Positions 7,501-7,984 of a stretch of DNA of 7,984 nucleotides are shown here, piece by piece (positions within the stretch are counted from its first letter, which is position 1; each line of letters starts with the position of its first letter). This stretch comes from Deltaproteobacteria bacterium. Lineage in GTDB: Bacteria; Desulfobacterota; DSM-4660; Desulfatiglandales; HGW-15. Below the pieces are notes generated by a model, which worked only from the letters and a program-made list of their open reading frames with translations, was not told the origin of the DNA and made no database searches. Made by a program: the position numbers and the translations under genes. The DNA lies in contig JAGVAP010000067.1 of NCBI GenBank assembly GCA_020060215.1, positions 1-7,984 on the forward strand, given 5' to 3'.

Positions 7501-7984
7501 AATTCGGCGCAGTCGATCCTCTCGTCCAGCATGATCCGGTAGATCTCCTTCGGCTCCAGCAGGAACTCCCTCGGGCACAGGACCAGTCTCCCCCCGGGGC
7601 AAAGGGCTCGGACGAGGTCTCCTGAAAACACGTCAAAGGCGAAGTTGGCCATCTGCAGGTGGGTGGTGTCGGAGTCGAGCACGTATGCCTGCTCCCATGC
7701 AAGAGCGGCGTTGAGCAGGCTTCGATGGCTGACAAGGACCCCTTTCGGCCTGCCCGTGGAGCCCGATGTATGGACCACGTAGGCCAGGTTGGCCGGGCCG
7801 ATGACCACGTCCGGGTTTTCGTCGGACTCCCGGGCGATCGTCGGCCGATCGGAATCAAGGCAAAGAACGGTTGGAGGTTGGAGGCTGGAGGTTGGAGGCA
7901 ACTGAAAAGATTGTCGGAGGTTGGAGGTTGAAGGTTGGAGGCTATCTGATCTCTGACTTCTGATCTCTGACTTCTGACCTCTGA
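1587..7984 (-). CDS. Nonribosomal peptide synthetase, partial (A-T-C-A-T-E)
   Basis: Multimodular NRPS subunit: it activates two amino acids as aminoacyl-AMPs, loads them on carrier domains, joins them and epimerizes the second. The frame is open from the TAG at 1587-1589 to the window edge with 2131 complete codons, and the true start lies upstream. A TTG at 7901-7899 sits inside the first A domain and is not the start. Domain order from 7984 down: A (lacking its N-terminal part), T, C, A, T, E, short basic tail. Seen motifs include YVVHTSGSTGRPKG and YVIYTSGSTGRPKG (A3), LGGHS and LGGDS (carrier serines), HHIVSDG (C) and HHLIMDGVSW (E). All expected catalytic motifs in the visible part are present. 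The next gene continues the line 134 bp downstream. Odd: four in-frame short-repeat insertions lie in the two A domains. Family assignment is certain; the peptide product is unknown. Confidence 0.97.
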   Translation of the reverse strand, partial: RGQKSEIRSQRSDSLQPSTSNLRQSFQLPPTSSLQPPTVLCLDSDRPTIARESDENPDVVIGPANLAYVVHTSGSTGRPKGVLVSHRSLLNAALAWEQAYVLDSDTTHLQMANFAFDVFSGDLVRALCPGGRLVLCPREFLLEPKEIYRIMLDERIDCAEFVPAVLRNLVDYLAENAADLGFMRLLVCGSDFWSVKEYKDFRRFTGPDTRLINSFGLAEATIDSTYFEGRCVDLSDDRAVPIGRPFAGSRVHVLDRRLHHQPIGIAGELFVGGLGVARGYLQRPDLTAERFVPDPFQIKGQAVGWVERSETHQPAGRGTRLYRTGDMARYLPDGSIEFLGRMDHQIKIRGFRIETGEIESTLKEHPVVQEAAVIAANTARSPGRQGRGDSHQLAAYVVAQPGGDLSLPDLRGFLKARLPDYMIPATFILLDSLPLSPNGKVDRKSLPPPESAAPVQENYVAPRTPTEEMLAGIWRELLGLERIGVGDNFFDLGGHSLLATQLVSRVRSAFQVEIPLRTLFEWPGLGEFAQQVEIAKRSEMGIQAPPMVPVARSGDLPLSFSQQRLWFFDQLEPESPLYNVPDALRLSGRLDVEALERSVQEIVRRHEILRTTFPTSNGKPRQVIGSSTDITLPVVDLSELPSEQKEKEAQRLAAEEARRPFRLAEGPLLRTGLLRLGEEDHVALLTMHHIVSDGWSAGVLVQEMASLYHSVSMGKPSPMERLPIQYADFACWQREWLQGEVLETQLGYWTRQLSDSPPLLALPTDRPRPAYQTDRGGRVLFSLPQDLCSRLKALGDKEGATLFMTLLAGFKALLFSYTGQEDICVGTPIANRNRSEIERMIGCFINTLVLRTDLSGDPSFRELLRRVRKVSLEAYMHQDLPFEMVVDALKPERDTSHSPLFQAMFVLQNAPMKGFELPGLTMHPMEVETGVATFDLTLVIGDGEGGLSGSFEYNSDLFDGATMERLAGRFQKLLEVIAADPDRSVCDLPLPSEAEERQLLLEWNATAKALPRATRVHSLVEEQANRAPDAVAVVWKEHHLTYGELNRWSNRVAHRLRGHGVGPDTPVALCVERSPEMIIGLLGILKAGGAYVPMAPSYPPDRLAYMIEDSGVGVILTKEKLSALSGQLSEAGTRRSEVRGQDSGFRPWTLDPGPWTSVFLDTDWPLIALESDENPCVDIDPSNLLYVIYTSGSTGRPKGVMISHRSVLNHNLSVTGSFRLQAHDRVLQFATIGFDAAVEEIFPTLENGATLVLRPDEMPLSGREMAELVEREGITVLDLPTAYWHEWVYELSLAGARVPEPLRLVVIGGETASAERLSTWYKLSGPHGACINTYGPTESAVIATLYESSTPFDCSDPEPPVSIGRPIANMRAYILDGRQRPVPAGVLGELYIGGPGVARGYLNRPDRTAEAFVPDPFIVNGHSSLVTRHSGERLYRTGDLARYLPDGNLEYIGRMDHQVKIRGFRVEPGEIETVLKKHPGIRDAAVIATDRGRSGGKTLAAYLVPAQGQPPPSMEVLRGFLGERLPNYMIPFSFTFLESLPLTPTGKIDRRALPSPEHVPSEGEHIGIAPTTKEERILARIWSEVLGLERVGVHDNFFELGGDSILAVQVIARAAQEGLGLSSRQLFELPTVAGLARVASDSGAVIRAEQGTAAGPVPLTPIQQWFFEQRFPDPHHWNQALLLRLKRRLDPGLLSESEKHLLAHHDALRLRFEPTAEGWRQVHADTAGGTFACIDLSDLPEKARGPEIEADCAALQASLSLSGGPLSRMALFELGPERPGRLLLVFHHLIMDGVSWRIFLQDLLAVYEDLRQGMRPRLPLKTTSFQYWAERLRLHAGTEKARAELPFWLNLAKGEPQPLPMDHPGGANTEDSAEVVAVSLGPEETEALLRETVAAYRTEVNDVLLAALLQAVCGWTGRRTMLVEMEGHGRETFLADADVSRTVGWFTCCYPAALSLPRAEDPGGLLIAVKEQLRRIPSKGFGYGVLRYLCPDPEIAERVKSQPRPQIGFNYLGQFDRSLHEDAPFEAAPESRGSDRSSRGFMTHLLEINGGISQGRLNLEWTYSRNIYRRSTIEKLGREYLDALRAIIAHCRQPESGGLSPSDFALADLNQKGLDRILTRVGKKKTPPKRR
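1590..1691 (-). other. C-terminal donor docking (COM-like) tail
   Basis: The last 34 residues after the E domain begin with LSPSDFALADLNQKGLDRIL, which resembles the short donor docking helices known at the end of E-terminated NRPS subunits. They end in a strongly basic run, GKKKTPPKRR. The next protein begins with an acceptor-like segment, so the two tails likely pair to order the subunits. The docking role is inferred from family knowledge and position. Confidence 0.6.
1707..3017 (-). other. Epimerization domain
   Basis: Converts the alpha carbon of the carrier-bound residue from L to D. Motifs in order: PLTPIQQWFFEQ, the active-site HHLIMDGVSW (2595-2624), NDVLLAALLQAV, EMEGHGRE (with the expected catalytic glutamate), RTVGWFTCCYP, GFGYGVLRYL and IGFNYLGQFD. 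All active-site residues known for this family are present, so it should be active. It stands at the C-terminus of the subunit, the usual place for an E domain that hands over to a separate protein. Confidence 0.95.
3066..3284 (-). other. Peptidyl carrier (thiolation) domain 2, epimerization type
   Basis: Carrier domain with the motif NFFELGGDSILAVQ. The phosphopantetheine serine is encoded at 3171-3173. The LGGDS variant, with Asp before Ser, is characteristic of carriers followed by an E domain, and an E domain does follow. Confidence 0.95.
3694..3728 (-). repeat. In-frame GTCACTC heptamer array in A domain 2, site 2 (between A6 and A7)
   Basis: Four perfect tandem copies (plus-strand GAGTGAC, 3694-3721) and a degenerate fifth unit (3722-3728). 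It is translated as NGHSSLVTRHSG between PDPF and RLYRTGD, the same loop that carries the WVERSETH element in A domain 1. Confidence 0.96.
4515..4619 (-). repeat. Composite in-frame heptamer arrays in A domain 2, site 1 (between A2 and A3)
   Basis: On the coding strand three arrays follow each other: TCAGCCC, TCAGCGG, TCAGCTC, TCAGAGG (4592-4619); then three perfect AGGTCAG copies (4560-4580); then four perfect CTGGACC copies plus a partial one (4515-4546). Short non-repeat spacers separate them. The last array is translated as PWTLDPGPWT, a 7-residue period. The arrays sit directly before VFLDTD, the position where A domain 1 carries its own arrays. Confidence 0.95.
5022..6341 (-). other. 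Condensation domain, LCL-like
   Basis: Forms the peptide bond between the chain on carrier 1 and the residue on carrier 2. It opens with LPLSFSQQRLWFFDQL, the usual start of LCL domains, and has the active-site HHIVSDG at 5901-5921 with the catalytic second histidine intact. Later blocks include GCFINTLVLRTDLSGDPSF and HQDLPFEMVVDAL, typical of the family. The LCL-like start and the absence of an upstream E domain in the visible module argue that the donor residue is L-configured. Confidence 0.93.
6381..6611 (-). other. Peptidyl carrier (thiolation) domain 1
   Basis: Carrier domain holding the growing chain on 4'-phosphopantetheine. The motif NFFDLGGHSLLATQL contains the acceptor serine, encoded at 6495-6497. 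LGGHS is the form usually found on carriers that feed a normal condensation domain, which agrees with the C domain that follows. Confidence 0.95.
7044..7076 (-). repeat. In-frame WVERSETH palindromic element in A domain 1, site 2 (between A6 and A7)
   Basis: Encodes VGWVERSETHQ in the gene frame. The DNA contains the perfect 7-bp inverted repeat GATGGGT / ACCCATC (7046-7052 and 7066-7072) around a 13-nt loop. I recognise this sequence type as a dispersed, mostly intergenic repeat of many environmental bacterial genomes. Here it sits between PDPF and RLYRTGD, inside the A domain. Confidence 0.8.
7869..7984 (-). repeat. In-frame heptamer arrays in A domain 1, site 1 (between A2 and A3)
   Basis: On the coding strand, six TCAGANN heptamers (7943-7984, cut by the edge) are followed by four ACCTCCA-like heptamers (7915-7942), a 15-nt spacer (7900-7914), and four more GCCTCCA/ACCTCCA heptamers plus a partial one (7869-7899). 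They are translated without a stop as a Ser/Gln/Pro/Arg-rich linker, part of which is TSSLQPPT. Ordinary A domains have only a short link here before the LCLD-like strand. Confidence 0.93.

Larger units (their letters stand above)
6642..7984 (-). other. Adenylation domain 1 (N-terminal part outside window), ornithine-like pocket
   Basis: Activates the amino acid of the first visible module. Motifs A1 and A2 are beyond the edge. Visible are A3 YVVHTSGSTGRPKG (7740-7781), the FDVF block at A4, A5 NSFGLAE (7326-7346), A7 YRTGD (7005-7019), A8 GRMDHQIKIRGFR and A10 NGKVDRKS, which supplies the catalytic lysine. My hand alignment to the PheA pocket gives D-V-G-E-L-C-S-I-D-K. That is close to the ornithine signature DVGEIGSIDK known from gramicidin S synthetase, so ornithine or a similar basic residue is a plausible substrate (inference). 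A5 reads GLAE where GPTE is usual. Two repeat-derived insertions interrupt the domain, at 7869-7984 and 7044-7076. Confidence 0.93.

Noticed and set aside
7899..7901. TTG as the start codon of the large NRPS gene
   Set aside because: It lies in the middle of an A domain, between A2 and A3, and the frame remains open to the window edge; the real start is upstream.

Overview
The window is a piece of a nonribosomal peptide synthetase (NRPS) assembly line, read entirely from the minus strand, so gene order runs from base 7984 towards base 1. The DNA is GC-rich and shows dispersed intergenic-type short repeats: heptamer arrays and a palindromic element whose reading frame gives the peptide WVERSETH. 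That points to a free-living environmental Gram-negative bacterium. From memory, such repeats are frequent in Desulfobacterota-like genomes, but the window holds no phylogenetic marker and this placement is a weak inference.

There are two genes, both cut by the window edges. The upstream gene (stop at 1587-1589, open through 7984) encodes at least 2131 residues ordered A (N-terminal part missing) - T - C - A - T - E - docking tail. After a 134-bp gap, the next gene starts at the ATG at 1452-1450. It encodes an acceptor-type docking segment, a condensation (C) domain and the first residues of an adenylation (A) domain before leaving the window at base 1. An epimerization (E) domain at the end of one protein and a D-specific-looking C domain at the start of the next is the classical break between two NRPS subunits. 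The chain passes from module A-T, through C-A-T-E (where the residue is inverted to D), to the next protein. The first visible A domain has a pocket signature close to the ornithine code. The second has an acidic, unassigned signature.

The most unusual feature is repeat DNA inside the coding sequence. Both A domains carry in-frame insertions of short repeats at the same two places: between core motifs A2 and A3, and between A6 and A7. The first A domain has TCAGAGG-like and ACCTCCA-like heptamers at site 1 and the WVERSETH palindrome at site 2. The second has TCAGNNN, TCAGAGG and CTGGACC heptamers at site 1 and four perfect GTCACTC heptamers at site 2. In each case the two sites bracket a segment of almost equal length (about 790 bp) that holds the substrate pocket. 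A further heptamer pair abuts the stop codon, and another repeat type lies in the gap between the genes. This looks either like tolerated repeat invasion of two surface loops or like the scars or substrates of recombination that exchanges the specificity core. The sequence alone cannot decide between these.
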